Assembly (NCBI GenBank): GCA_035353855.1 | Contig: DAOQAK010000007.1 | Span: 1 to 64,000, forward strand | Direction of reading: 5' to 3' | Length of the DNA: 64,000 nt | Source: Bacteroidales bacterium | Lineage (GTDB): Bacteria > Bacteroidota > Bacteroidia > Bacteroidales > CG2-30-32-10 | Part shown: positions 35,845-43,295 of the stretch, in pieces | Position numbering within the stretch: position 1 is the first letter of the stretch | How the letters are laid out: each line of letters starts with the position of its first letter | Position numbers and translations under genes: made by a program | Notes under the pieces: model-generated | The model's database searches: none | Told to the model about the DNA's origin: nothing | What the model saw: the letters and a program-made list of their open reading frames with translations, nothing else

Positions 35845-36219
35845 ATGAAAGCATATTTGAAAGTAATAGAAACAAAAAAAGATTATGAAATTGCATTAAA
35901 AAAGTTCCAGGAACTGTTTCATGCAAAAGCTGGAAGCGAAGCGGAAAAAGAAGCAAAACTCTTAGCTCTTTTAATTGAAGATTATGAAAACAAACATTTT
36001 CATATTCCCGAACCCGACCCTATCGAAGCCATAAAATATATGATGGAGCAAAGTCAAATGAATCAAAAAGATTTGGCGGAAATACTCGGGAACAAAGGCA
36101 ATGTTTCAAAAGTGCTTAACAGGAAAAGAAAACTATCAATTGAAATGATTAGAACATTAAGTAAATGCTTACATATTCCTGCTGATATTCTTATTAAAGA
36201 TTATCCTTTGGCTGTGTAA
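35845..36219 (+). CDS. higA: HigA-type antitoxin with HTH domain
   Basis: 124 residues. The N-terminal half is an acidic, helical toxin-binding region (MKAYLKVIETKKDYEIALKK and onward); the C-terminal half is an XRE-like helix-turn-helix, MNQKDLAEILGNKGNVSKVL, followed by NRKRKLSIEMIRTLSKCL. It matches the COG5499 HigA type. It should neutralise HigB and repress the shared promoter. The C-terminal stop lies 28 bp from the convergent sdaA stop. Confidence 0.9.
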   Translation: MKAYLKVIETKKDYEIALKKFQELFHAKAGSEAEKEAKLLALLIEDYENKHFHIPEPDPIEAIKYMMEQSQMNQKDLAEILGNKGNVSKVLNRKRKLSIEMIRTLSKCLHIPADILIKDYPLAV

Positions 36220-36246
36220 TAATCATTTTTCTTTTAATACCAAGCT

Positions 36247-37455
36247 TTATTCCTTATTATAATACTTAGTATATTTTGCCAAACCACCTTCGGCTGTTTC
36301 GCGGTATATACTTGGTAAATCGTGACCTGTATGTTTCATGGCTTTTACCACAACATCAAAATTCACCCTGTGTCGTCCATCGGATAAAAGCGAATATGCT
36401 GATGCATCAAGCGCTCTGGCTGCTGCAAATGCATTGCGTTCAATACACGGAATTTGTACAAGTCCCGCAACCGGATCGCAGGTAAGTCCCAGGTGATGCT
36501 CTATTCCCATACTTGCAGCATATTCAACTTGAAATACTGTACCGCCAAATAATTGCGCGGCAGCGCCGGAAGCCATGGCACATGCGGTTCCTACTTCGCC
36601 CTGGCATCCTACTTCAGCACCGGAAATAGATGCATTCTTTTTTACTAAATTTCCAATTAATCCTGCCGTTGCAAGCGCTTTAATGATTTTAGCATCGGTT
36701 GCTTCGTAATCTTTCGAGAGATGATATAAAACTGAAGGCAATACTCCGCATGAGCCGCAAGTGGGCGCCGTTACAATTATTCCGCTACCCGAAGCATTCT
36801 CTTCGGAAACAGCAAGCGCATATGAAAACACTACTGCTTTTCTTTTAAGTGTGCCGGTAAATCCCTGCGAGCGGGTATAATATGCTGAAGCTTTGCGTTG
36901 TAAATTTAAAACACCGGGCAACACTCCTTCATTTTCCAATCCACGCTTAACTGCTTCCTGCATGGTTTTCCACACTTCTGCAAGGTAATCCCAAATTTCT
37001 TTTCCTTCACACTCTTCTATATATTCCCAAAAACTTTTTCCTGCTTTATTCAAATAGGAAAGAATATCACTCATTTTATTCAACGAATATATTTTAGGAA
37101 TTTTTTGTGTATCGGGTTCGTACAAAGCTCCGCCACCTAAGCTGTATGTTATCCACTCATCAATGGTTTTCGCATTATCATCAAGCGCTTCGAATTTCAT
37201 ACCGTTAGGATGAACAGGCAATACTTCCTCAGGTTTCCAAATAATTTCAACAGTTGCAGGTTCCAACATTTTTGTAATGGCAACATCAGTCATGTGGCCC
37301 TTACCGGTAGCAGCAAGGCTTCCGTAAAGCGTAACCTTAAAAGAAACAGCATTTGGATTTTTTATTTTAAAAATTTCGGATGCTCTGCTTGGTGCCATCG
37401 TATGGCTGCTCGAAGGACCAAAACCTATGTGGTAAATTTTTTTTATCGATTCCAC
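36247..37455 (-). CDS. sdaA: L-serine ammonia-lyase, single-chain iron-sulfur type
   Basis: 402-residue serine dehydratase that deaminates L-serine to pyruvate with a 4Fe-4S cluster. The beta domain starts ESIKKIYHIGFGPSSSHTMAPSRA; the alpha domain has VTAPTCGSCGVLPSVL, GCQGEVGTACAMASGAAAQL and LGLTCDPVAGLVQIPCIERNAF, which supply the cluster cysteines. The start is taken as GTG at 37455, giving the usual length. A TTG further upstream at 37497 sits inside a CAAAAGTA word (37495-37502) that reads as TACTTTTG, a -7 promoter element, on the minus strand. Convergent with higA. A copy of its 3' end survives at 35351. Confidence 0.9.
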   Translation of the reverse strand: MESIKKIYHIGFGPSSSHTMAPSRASEIFKIKNPNAVSFKVTLYGSLAATGKGHMTDVAITKMLEPATVEIIWKPEEVLPVHPNGMKFEALDDNAKTIDEWITYSLGGGALYEPDTQKIPKIYSLNKMSDILSYLNKAGKSFWEYIEECEGKEIWDYLAEVWKTMQEAVKRGLENEGVLPGVLNLQRKASAYYTRSQGFTGTLKRKAVVFSYALAVSEENASGSGIIVTAPTCGSCGVLPSVLYHLSKDYEATDAKIIKALATAGLIGNLVKKNASISGAEVGCQGEVGTACAMASGAAAQLFGGTVFQVEYAASMGIEHHLGLTCDPVAGLVQIPCIERNAFAAARALDASAYSLLSDGRHRVNFDVVVKAMKHTGHDLPSIYRETAEGGLAKYTKYYNKE

Positions 37456-37508
37456 AATTATAATTTCGTTTTCTATTCTTTTTAATTCAATGGGCAAAAG
37501 TATAAATT

Positions 37509-37625
37509 ATACCGATTGTTAATTTAAAATAGTCCAAAGGATATTTTAAATTTTACAATGGTTATGCCGATGACATAGATGTTATAGTACAATTTATTGG
37601 ACTATTACATATATACAATCGGTAT
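37509..37625 (-). mobile_element. 117-bp MITE-like element, copy B
   Basis: Perfect 11-bp terminal inverted repeats, ATACCGATTGT and ACAATCGGTAT, with subterminal AATAGTCCA / TGGACTATT. It is the inverse of copy A (115 of 117 identical). It lies 7 bp beyond the putative sdaA -7 element, so it replaces whatever once stood at the -33 position. Confidence 0.75.
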
Positions 37626-37626
37626 T

Positions 37627-37680
37627 ATACCGATAGCACATTCATAATAGTCCTGTTTCGATATTGCCTTAATACCAATT
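37627..37680. mobile_element. Diverged partial MITE-like copy
   Basis: ATACCGAT (37627-37634), then 11 nt, then AATAGTCC (37646-37653), the same word order and spacing as the left end of copy B, followed by a further ATACCAAT (37672-37679). The middle differs, so this is a degenerate or truncated relative abutting copy B. Confidence 0.5.
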
Positions 37681-37740
37681 GATATTATCTATATTTATTT
37701 TTAAATGAAATATCGCGCTACTAAGATGTTTATTGATCCA

Positions 37741-40107
37741 TCATATCACATCTTTATGCTCTGTACGTTTGATAATTTCATTTTGCAAATCTACACCAAG
37801 ATCGTTGAAATAATCGCTGTAACCGGCAACACGCACTATCAGATCGCGATGTTTCTCCGGATGCTTCTGCGCATCTTTTAATATTTCGGCATTTACAACA
37901 TTAAACTGAATATGATGACCATTTAATTTAAAATAACTTCTTACCAAACTGCCAAGCTTAGCAATGCTTTCGTCATTATTAAAAAACTGCGGAGAAAATT
38001 TCTGGTTAAGCAATGTTCCACCTGTTCTTGTATGATCAATTTTTGATGCTGATTTTATTACTGATGTTGGTCCGTTCTTATCAGCACCCTGAACCGGTGA
38101 AATACCTTCCGATAAAGGTTCTTTAGCTTTTCTTCCATCTGGCATCGCATTGATTTTACTTCCGAAATAAACATGACTGGTAGTTGGCAATAAATTTATT
38201 CTGAACACACCTCCGCGTGCTGTGGGTTTTCCGTCAACAGCTTCGAAAAACAATTCGAAAATTCTTTTCGAATTGGCATCGGCATAATCATCATCATTAC
38301 CGTATTTCGGAGTATTATAAATTAATTCATAACGCAACTTATCATGCTCCTCAAAATTATTATCAATAGCTTCAAGCATTTCTTTCATGGTGAATGATTT
38401 CTTATCAAACACATGATATTTAAGCGATGTAAGGCAATCTGACAATGAACCCAAACCTACTCCTTGTATATAACTCGTGTTGTACCTTGCCCCGCCTGCG
38501 TTATAGTCTTTTGCGTTTGCTATGCAATCATCAATTAATATTGAAAGAAAAGGCGCCGGAAGATATGTAGCAAAAAGTTTTTCAATAATCTTATTTCCTT
38601 CGATTTTTATTTCAATAAAATGATTCAATTGTTTTTTATATGCATTGAGCAAATCGTCGAATGATTTGAAATCACAGGGATTTCCGGTTTTTATTCCGAG
38701 TTGTTTCCTGGTTAGCGGGTCAACTCCATTATGCAATACAAGTTCCAATATTTTTTCCAGGTTAAAATAACCTGTAAGGATGTAGCTTTCTGTACCAAAT
38801 GCACCACTTTCAACACAACCGCTGGCACCGCCATTGCGGGCATCTTCAACTTTTTTTCCCTGACGAACCAGTTCCTGAACTATCTCATCAGTATTAAAAA
38901 TAGAAGGTTGACCAAAACCTGTTTTAACAATTTTCAATGCTCGTTGTAAAAATTTTTCAGGGTTGTCTTTACTTATCTGGATCATTGAACTTGGCTGTAA
39001 CAGGCGCATTTCCTCAATCACATCGAGAATTAAAAAAGATAATTCGTTAACTGCATCGGAACCATTTTCAGTAAGCCCTCCTAAATTTATCAATGAAAAA
39101 TCGGTATAGGTGTTGCTCTCCTGCGCAGTAACACCTACTTTTGGCGGAGAAGGCTGGTTATTGAATTTTATCCAGAACGCCTGCAATAGCTCACATACAC
39201 GTTCTTTGGTTAAAGTTCCCGCCTCAATTTCTTTTTTATAAAAAGGATAAAGGTGTTGGTCTAAACGCCCGGGGTTAAAGGAATCCCAGGGATTCAATTC
39301 AGTAATCACTCCTAAATGTACAAACCAGTAATATTGCAAAGCCTCGTGGAATGTTCGTGGTTTGTTAGCAGGAACATGCCTGCAAACCTTTGCCATTTCT
39401 TCTAGTTCTATTTTGCGTTCTTTATTTTTTTCTTTCTTTGCCAACTCATCCAATTTCTCTGCATGACGTTTTGCAAAATTTATAATTGCATCTGCAACTA
39501 TATTCATTGCATCGAGTTCTTCATGTTTCTCGAAAGCCTTTTTATCATTATTAAAATCAAGATTATTTAAACTTATTGAAATATCTTTTTTAATATCGAG
39601 CATTCCTTTTTCATAAATCTTTTTTCCCAGAACGGTATGCCCGGGCGCCCGCTGCTCCTGAAATTCAGTAAACATTCCGGCGCTATAAGCTTCTTTCCAT
39701 TCATCTGATAAAACCAAAAACATCCTGTCGCGATGACTTTTTCCTTTCCAGAAAGGAATTATTATTTCTTTATAAGCTTTTTTTGTTTCATCATCAACTT
39801 TGAAAAACACTTTTTCTCTACTGTCAAGTATTCGTAAATCTTCTAATGAATGAACATTTATTTCAGGATATGTTGGGGTTGCTTTTGGCGCAGGTCCACG
39901 TTCGCCAACAATAAGTTCACCATCATTAATACAAATGAATTTATTTTCCAAAATATGCTTTAAACAATATGCTCTTTCAACCGGATAAGATAATCCGTGC
40001 ACCAAATCATTTTTATAAAATTCGGTAACAAGCAAAGCTCTTTCAGCTGATATTTTGTTTACCGCATTCAGACTTTGTTCTCTTAATTTTTTTATTCTTT
40101 GGTTCAT
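37741..40107 (-). CDS. hypD: Glycyl radical enzyme, probable trans-4-hydroxy-L-proline dehydratase
   Basis: 788-residue glycyl radical enzyme. The C-terminal glycyl loop is RVAGYSDYF (Gly near residue 762) and the thiyl-radical site is NGGASGCVESGAFG, whose Cys-Val-Glu pattern marks the dehydratase branch (a Cys thiyl plus general-base Glu), not pyruvate formate-lyase. The stretch ESYILTGYFNLEKILELVL and overall length resemble HypD of Clostridioides, which dehydrates trans-4-hydroxyproline to pyrroline-5-carboxylate. Its activase gene is 15 bp upstream. Neighbouring serine and histidine catabolic genes fit amino-acid (collagen peptide) fermentation. Glycerol/propanediol dehydratase is the main alternative; no proC is adjacent. 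Confidence 0.75.
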   Translation of the reverse strand: MNQRIKKLREQSLNAVNKISAERALLVTEFYKNDLVHGLSYPVERAYCLKHILENKFICINDGELIVGERGPAPKATPTYPEINVHSLEDLRILDSREKVFFKVDDETKKAYKEIIIPFWKGKSHRDRMFLVLSDEWKEAYSAGMFTEFQEQRAPGHTVLGKKIYEKGMLDIKKDISISLNNLDFNNDKKAFEKHEELDAMNIVADAIINFAKRHAEKLDELAKKEKNKERKIELEEMAKVCRHVPANKPRTFHEALQYYWFVHLGVITELNPWDSFNPGRLDQHLYPFYKKEIEAGTLTKERVCELLQAFWIKFNNQPSPPKVGVTAQESNTYTDFSLINLGGLTENGSDAVNELSFLILDVIEEMRLLQPSSMIQISKDNPEKFLQRALKIVKTGFGQPSIFNTDEIVQELVRQGKKVEDARNGGASGCVESGAFGTESYILTGYFNLEKILELVLHNGVDPLTRKQLGIKTGNPCDFKSFDDLLNAYKKQLNHFIEIKIEGNKIIEKLFATYLPAPFLSILIDDCIANAKDYNAGGARYNTSYIQGVGLGSLSDCLTSLKYHVFDKKSFTMKEMLEAIDNNFEEHDKLRYELIYNTPKYGNDDDYADANSKRIFELFFEAVDGKPTARGGVFRINLLPTTSHVYFGSKINAMPDGRKAKEPLSEGISPVQGADKNGPTSVIKSASKIDHTRTGGTLLNQKFSPQFFNNDESIAKLGSLVRSYFKLNGHHIQFNVVNAEILKDAQKHPEKHRDLIVRVAGYSDYFNDLGVDLQNEIIKRTEHKDVI

Positions 40108-40122
40108 TTTATATTCAATTTA

Positions 40123-40929
40123 TTAACCACCTGTCTTTACAATAAATCCGGCACTTTCAAAACTTTTTTTAATCTTAATCAACTCCTCATTCTCTAATGA
40201 TTTCAAGTGGCTTAGTTTATTATTAATCTTAAATAATTCATACTTATGAATTGCTGTATTATGAAAAGGCAGCAGGTGAACTTCATTAAGGTTTTCATTT
40301 TTCAATTCAAGAAGAAAGTCTTTCATTTTTTCAATATTCGCTGCGCCATCAGTAATACCGGGAACAACAGGAATTCTTATAATAACTTTCTTTTTTTGTA
40401 TCGAAAGAGTTTTTAAGTTTTTCAAAATATTTTCATTCGATACACCAGTATATTTTTTATGCTCCTTATTGTTTATTAATTTTAAATCATATAAAAACAA
40501 ATCTGGCTTCCGAACTATTTCGCCAAAAACATCAGCTTCAGCATAACCGCTTGTATCAAGGGTTATATGAATATTTTCTTTTTTACATGCATCAATAAGT
40601 TCAATAAGAAAATCTATTTGAAACAAAGGTTCGCCACCTGAAAAGGTAACACCACCACCCGATTCTTCATGAAAAACATTCTCTTTTTTAATTTCATTCA
40701 TCACAGCCTCTACAGTCATGTATTTCCCAAATATTTCCTTTTGATGATATTCTTTTCCATCAAGTTTATTTATCCTGGTAATCTCTTCCTGATTGAATTT
40801 CATTCCTTCAGGATTGTGGCACCACCAGCAACTCAACGGGCAACCTTTAAAAAAGACTGTTGTTCTTATTCCCGGACCATCATTAATTGAGTAACGTTTA
40901 ATATCGAATATCAAACCTTCCGATTTCAT
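40123..40929 (-). CDS. hypE: Glycyl radical enzyme activase (radical SAM)
   Basis: 268-residue radical SAM enzyme that installs the glycyl radical on its partner. The 4Fe-4S motif CxxxCxxC is C30-PLS-C34-WW-C37, preceded by SINDGPGIRTTVFFKGCP. GGVTFSGGEPLFQ is the SAM-binding GGE motif. Many dehydratase activases carry a ferredoxin-like insertion with extra cysteines after the radical SAM motif; here that segment (residues 43-75) has none, so this is a compact, PflA-like form. It precedes hypD by 15 bp on one transcript. Confidence 0.85.
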   Translation of the reverse strand: MKSEGLIFDIKRYSINDGPGIRTTVFFKGCPLSCWWCHNPEGMKFNQEEITRINKLDGKEYHQKEIFGKYMTVEAVMNEIKKENVFHEESGGGVTFSGGEPLFQIDFLIELIDACKKENIHITLDTSGYAEADVFGEIVRKPDLFLYDLKLINNKEHKKYTGVSNENILKNLKTLSIQKKKVIIRIPVVPGITDGAANIEKMKDFLLELKNENLNEVHLLPFHNTAIHKYELFKINNKLSHLKSLENEELIKIKKSFESAGFIVKTGG

Positions 40930-41196
40930 AGAAAAATAATAAAATGAAAAATGAAAATTTTAATGAATAATAAATAAGGCGATAAAATCTAACAAATCCA
41001 GCATTCAAAAAGGCATTTACCGAATTTATGATAAAGGTTTCTATAGAATCTTTGTTTATTCAATCAAAATGTATTTAGAACTACAAAATTACACAATCAC
41101 ATCATAAAAGTCAATACAATAAAGATTCATGAATGCATTTATTAATTTGGTACCAAATATAATCTATTTCTTTTCTAAGAAAAATATTTTTCTTTA
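40930..41196. other. Divergent intergenic region between hypE and the pheA leader
   Basis: About 270 bp without an ORF, carrying the minus-strand hypE promoter (41084-41114) and leading into the plus-strand promoter at 41197-41229. A second TAnnTTTG on the minus strand (41154-41161) lacks a matching -33 word. The hypE transcript would have an untranslated leader of about 150 nt in which I see no clear structure. Confidence 0.55.
41084..41114 (-). promoter_or_regulatory. hypE-hypD promoter
   Basis: Minus-strand TTG (41112-41114), 20 nt, TAATTTTG (41084-41091). Transcription would begin near 41080, about 150 nt before the hypE ATG. Confidence 0.6.
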
Positions 41197-41229
41197 TTTG
41201 TATTTTTTTAATAAAACTGCTTACATTTG
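41197..41229 (+). promoter_or_regulatory. Promoter of the pheA-tyrA-DAHP synthase operon
   Basis: TTTG (41197-41200), 21 nt, TACATTTG (41222-41229); both boxes match the Bacteroidota consensus. Transcription should begin around 41233-41236, only a few bases before the first leader-peptide ATG at 41239. Confidence 0.8.
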
Positions 41230-41238
41230 CAACGACAA

Positions 41239-41310
41239 ATGAAAAATTCAATGAAACAATTTCAAAATATATTTTTTTACTTTTATTTTAAACACTACCG
41301 GGACGAGTAG
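41239..41310 (+). CDS. Phe/Tyr-rich leader peptide 1
   Basis: 23-codon ORF with five Phe and three Tyr codons, eight of 23, concentrated in FFYFYFKHY (residues 12-20). It has no Trp codon. The last codons, cgg-gac-gag-tag, contain GGGAC (41300-41304), which is complementary to GTCCC (41338-41342) in the first arm of the following terminator. A ribosome stalled at the Phe/Tyr run would leave GGGAC free to pair and so prevent termination; one that reaches the stop would cover it. This is the classic amino-acid attenuator layout, upstream of Phe and Tyr biosynthesis genes. Confidence 0.88.
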   Translation: MKNSMKQFQNIFFYFYFKHYRDE

Positions 41311-41333
41311 CATGTAATGCTTTTATTATATAC

Positions 41334-41363
41334 AAAAGTCCCTGAAAACAGGGACTTTTTTTT
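41334..41363 (+). terminator. Attenuator terminator 1
   Basis: AAAAGTCCCTG (41334-41344), loop AAAA, CAGGGACTTTT (41349 onward), running into a stretch of eight T. It is a strong Rho-independent terminator 23 bp after the stop of leader peptide 1 and well before pheA. Confidence 0.92.
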
Positions 41364-41385
41364 ATTTTATATAAAAACAAAAACA

Positions 41386-41496
41386 ATGACAGAAAACAAA
41401 ACATATAACATCTCGAAAACAAAAATGAATTCATTTTTCTTTTTTGGTTTTACTTTTTATTTCTGCTTTTATTATTTCAAAATGCAGCCGGGTTAG
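41386..41496 (+). CDS. Phe/Tyr-rich leader peptide 2
   Basis: 36-codon ORF with nine Phe and four Tyr codons, most in FFFFGFTFYFCFYYF (residues 17-31). An internal ATG at 41425 would give a 23-residue version. The closing codons (cag-ccg-ggt-tag) contain GCCGGG (41487-41492), complementary to CCCGGC (41526-41531) in the next terminator, repeating the logic of leader 1. It lies downstream of terminator 1, so it is transcribed only when attenuator 1 is read through, unless an unseen promoter exists. Confidence 0.88.
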   Translation: MTENKTYNISKTKMNSFFFFGFTFYFCFYYFKMQPG

Positions 41497-41523
41497 TTAT
41501 GTAAAAACTTATATGCATCAAAG

Positions 41524-41551
41524 ATCCCGGCCAACCACCGGGATTTTTTTT
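41524..41551 (+). terminator. Attenuator terminator 2
   Basis: ATCCCGG (41524-41530), 7-nt loop, CCGGGAT (41538-41544), then a run of T to 41551, ending 19 bp before the pheA ATG. Its left arm can instead pair with GCCGGG at the end of leader peptide 2. Confidence 0.92.
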
Positions 41552-41570
41552 AATCAATAATTTAAAAAAT

Positions 41571-42431
41571 ATGAAAGAACAAAAAATCTGTAAAGTTGCA
41601 ATGCTTGGTGTTTACGGCACTTTTCATGAAATTGCTGCAAAAGAATATTTCGGAAGAAGAAATATTTCGCTCCTTCCCTGCAATACATTCAAAGATGTTT
41701 TCAGCGCATTGAATAAACATACTGCTGATTACGGTATTATGGCCATTGAGAATTCTGTTGCAGGAAGCCTTCTTCCAAATTACACATTGCTGCGCGATTC
41801 TAACATGCTTGTTTGCGGTGAAATTTATTTGCGCATTAAGCAAAACCTTATGGCCTTGCCCGGGCAAAGCATTGATGATATTCACGAAGTGCATTCGCAT
41901 CCGATGGCTATTCAGCAATGCGAAAAATTCTTTCTTCAATATCCGCATATAAAACTTATTGCATCTTCCGATACTGCATTAAGTGCAAAAATGATAAGTG
42001 AAAAAAAAATGAAAAAGACAGGTGCCATTGCAAGTTCGCTTGCTGCCGAAAGGTACAGGTTAAAAATAATTGAGGAAGGTATTGAAACCAATAAAAGAAA
42101 CTATACCCGGTTCCTGGTTATTTCGAAAAAAAATTTACAATCTTCTAAAGAAAATAACAAATCATCGCTTTGTTTTTCGCTCACACATAAAAAAGGAAGC
42201 CTTTCAAATGTATTGTCAGTACTGGCTTTTTACAATATTAATCTTACAAAGATTCAATCTATGCCTATTATCGGAAAAGAATGGGAATATATGTTTTACA
42301 TCGACCTGATGTTTGATAATTATAAAAGATACAAGCAATCCATCAACGCAATTATGCCACTTGCAAAAAAACTGAAAATACTTGGAGAGTATAGGAAAGG
42401 CAAAAAAATAAATAAAGAATTCATTCAATAA
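41571..42431 (+). CDS. pheA: Prephenate dehydratase
   Basis: 286-residue enzyme converting prephenate to phenylpyruvate. The periplasmic-binding-fold catalytic part has VYGTFHEIAAKEYF, IENSVAGSLLPNY, VHSHPMAIQQCEKF and the catalytic NYTRFLVI (T-R-F). A C-terminal ACT domain spans about 195-270. Its effector-site motifs differ from the E. coli GALV and ESRP pair: here GSLSNVL and IQSMP, suggesting altered or weak Phe feedback. There is no fused chorismate mutase; that domain sits on the DAHP synthase two genes downstream. First gene after the tandem attenuator. Confidence 0.93.
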   Translation: MKEQKICKVAMLGVYGTFHEIAAKEYFGRRNISLLPCNTFKDVFSALNKHTADYGIMAIENSVAGSLLPNYTLLRDSNMLVCGEIYLRIKQNLMALPGQSIDDIHEVHSHPMAIQQCEKFFLQYPHIKLIASSDTALSAKMISEKKMKKTGAIASSLAAERYRLKIIEEGIETNKRNYTRFLVISKKNLQSSKENNKSSLCFSLTHKKGSLSNVLSVLAFYNINLTKIQSMPIIGKEWEYMFYIDLMFDNYKRYKQSINAIMPLAKKLKILGEYRKGKKINKEFIQ

Positions 42432-42436
42432 AAAAT

Positions 42437-43285
42437 ATGAAAACAACAATTATCGGATTAGGATTAATCGGCGGCTCGATAGCGATTGACCTACGTAAGC
42501 GGGGATTTACAAATTATATTATCGGCGTAGATAACAATATTGAACATGGTCGGCTTGCTTTGCAACATAAACTGGTAGATGAAATTTTACCACTTGAAAA
42601 TGCAATTGAATGTTCAGAGTTGATTATTATTGCTACGCCTGTTGATGCAATACTCACGCTATTACCTAAAATTCTTTATAAAGTAAAAAATCAGGTTGTC
42701 ACTGACATTGGCTCAACTAAAGAAAAAATTGTTGAACTGATTCGTCATCACCCCAACCGAAAAAATTTTGTTGCAGGTCATCCTATGGCTGGCACTGAAA
42801 AATCCGGACCACTATCAGCAATATCAGGGTTATTCGATAACAAATGCATGATTTTATGCGACATTGAAGACAGCGATGCAAAAGCTGTAGCAACAGTAAA
42901 AAAAATGTATGATGTGTTAAAAATGAATATTCTTATACTTCCGGCAAGAACTCATGATATACATGCTGCATATGTGTCGCATATTTCTCATGTTAGTTCG
43001 TATGCACTTGCACTTACAGTAATGGATATTGAAAAAGACGAAAAGAAAATATTCAATCTTGCCAGCGGAGGTTTTGAATCAACCGTAAGGCTTGCTAAAA
43101 GCCCTGCCAGTATGTGGACACCAATATTTCTTCAGAATAACGAAAATGTAATTACCGCATTAAACAACTATATCGACAAACTAAATGAGTTAAAAATATT
43201 CATCAAAGAGAAAAGAGACAAAGAACTTTTTGAAATGATAAATAAATCGAACCAGATAAAAAAAACATTAGAAAAACCCTTATAA
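42437..43285 (+). CDS. tyrA: Prephenate dehydrogenase
   Basis: 282-residue NAD(P)-dependent enzyme oxidising prephenate to 4-hydroxyphenylpyruvate for tyrosine. It begins with the Rossmann motif IIGLGLIGGSIAIDLRKRG and has VVTDIGSTKEKIVE and VAGHPMAGTEKSGP, the TyrA signatures, then the helical dimerisation domain with THDIHAAYVSHISHVSSYAL. There is no ACT or chorismate mutase domain. It starts 5 bp after pheA and ends 10 bp before the DAHP synthase gene. Confidence 0.94.
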   Translation: MKTTIIGLGLIGGSIAIDLRKRGFTNYIIGVDNNIEHGRLALQHKLVDEILPLENAIECSELIIIATPVDAILTLLPKILYKVKNQVVTDIGSTKEKIVELIRHHPNRKNFVAGHPMAGTEKSGPLSAISGLFDNKCMILCDIEDSDAKAVATVKKMYDVLKMNILILPARTHDIHAAYVSHISHVSSYALALTVMDIEKDEKKIFNLASGGFESTVRLAKSPASMWTPIFLQNNENVITALNNYIDKLNELKIFIKEKRDKELFEMINKSNQIKKTLEKPL

Positions 43286-43295
43286 AACAAGCACT

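Noticed and set aside
37456..37497. TTG start 14 codons upstream for sdaA
   Set aside because: It lies in a TACTTTTG promoter word; the GTG at 37455 gives the family's normal N-terminus and length.
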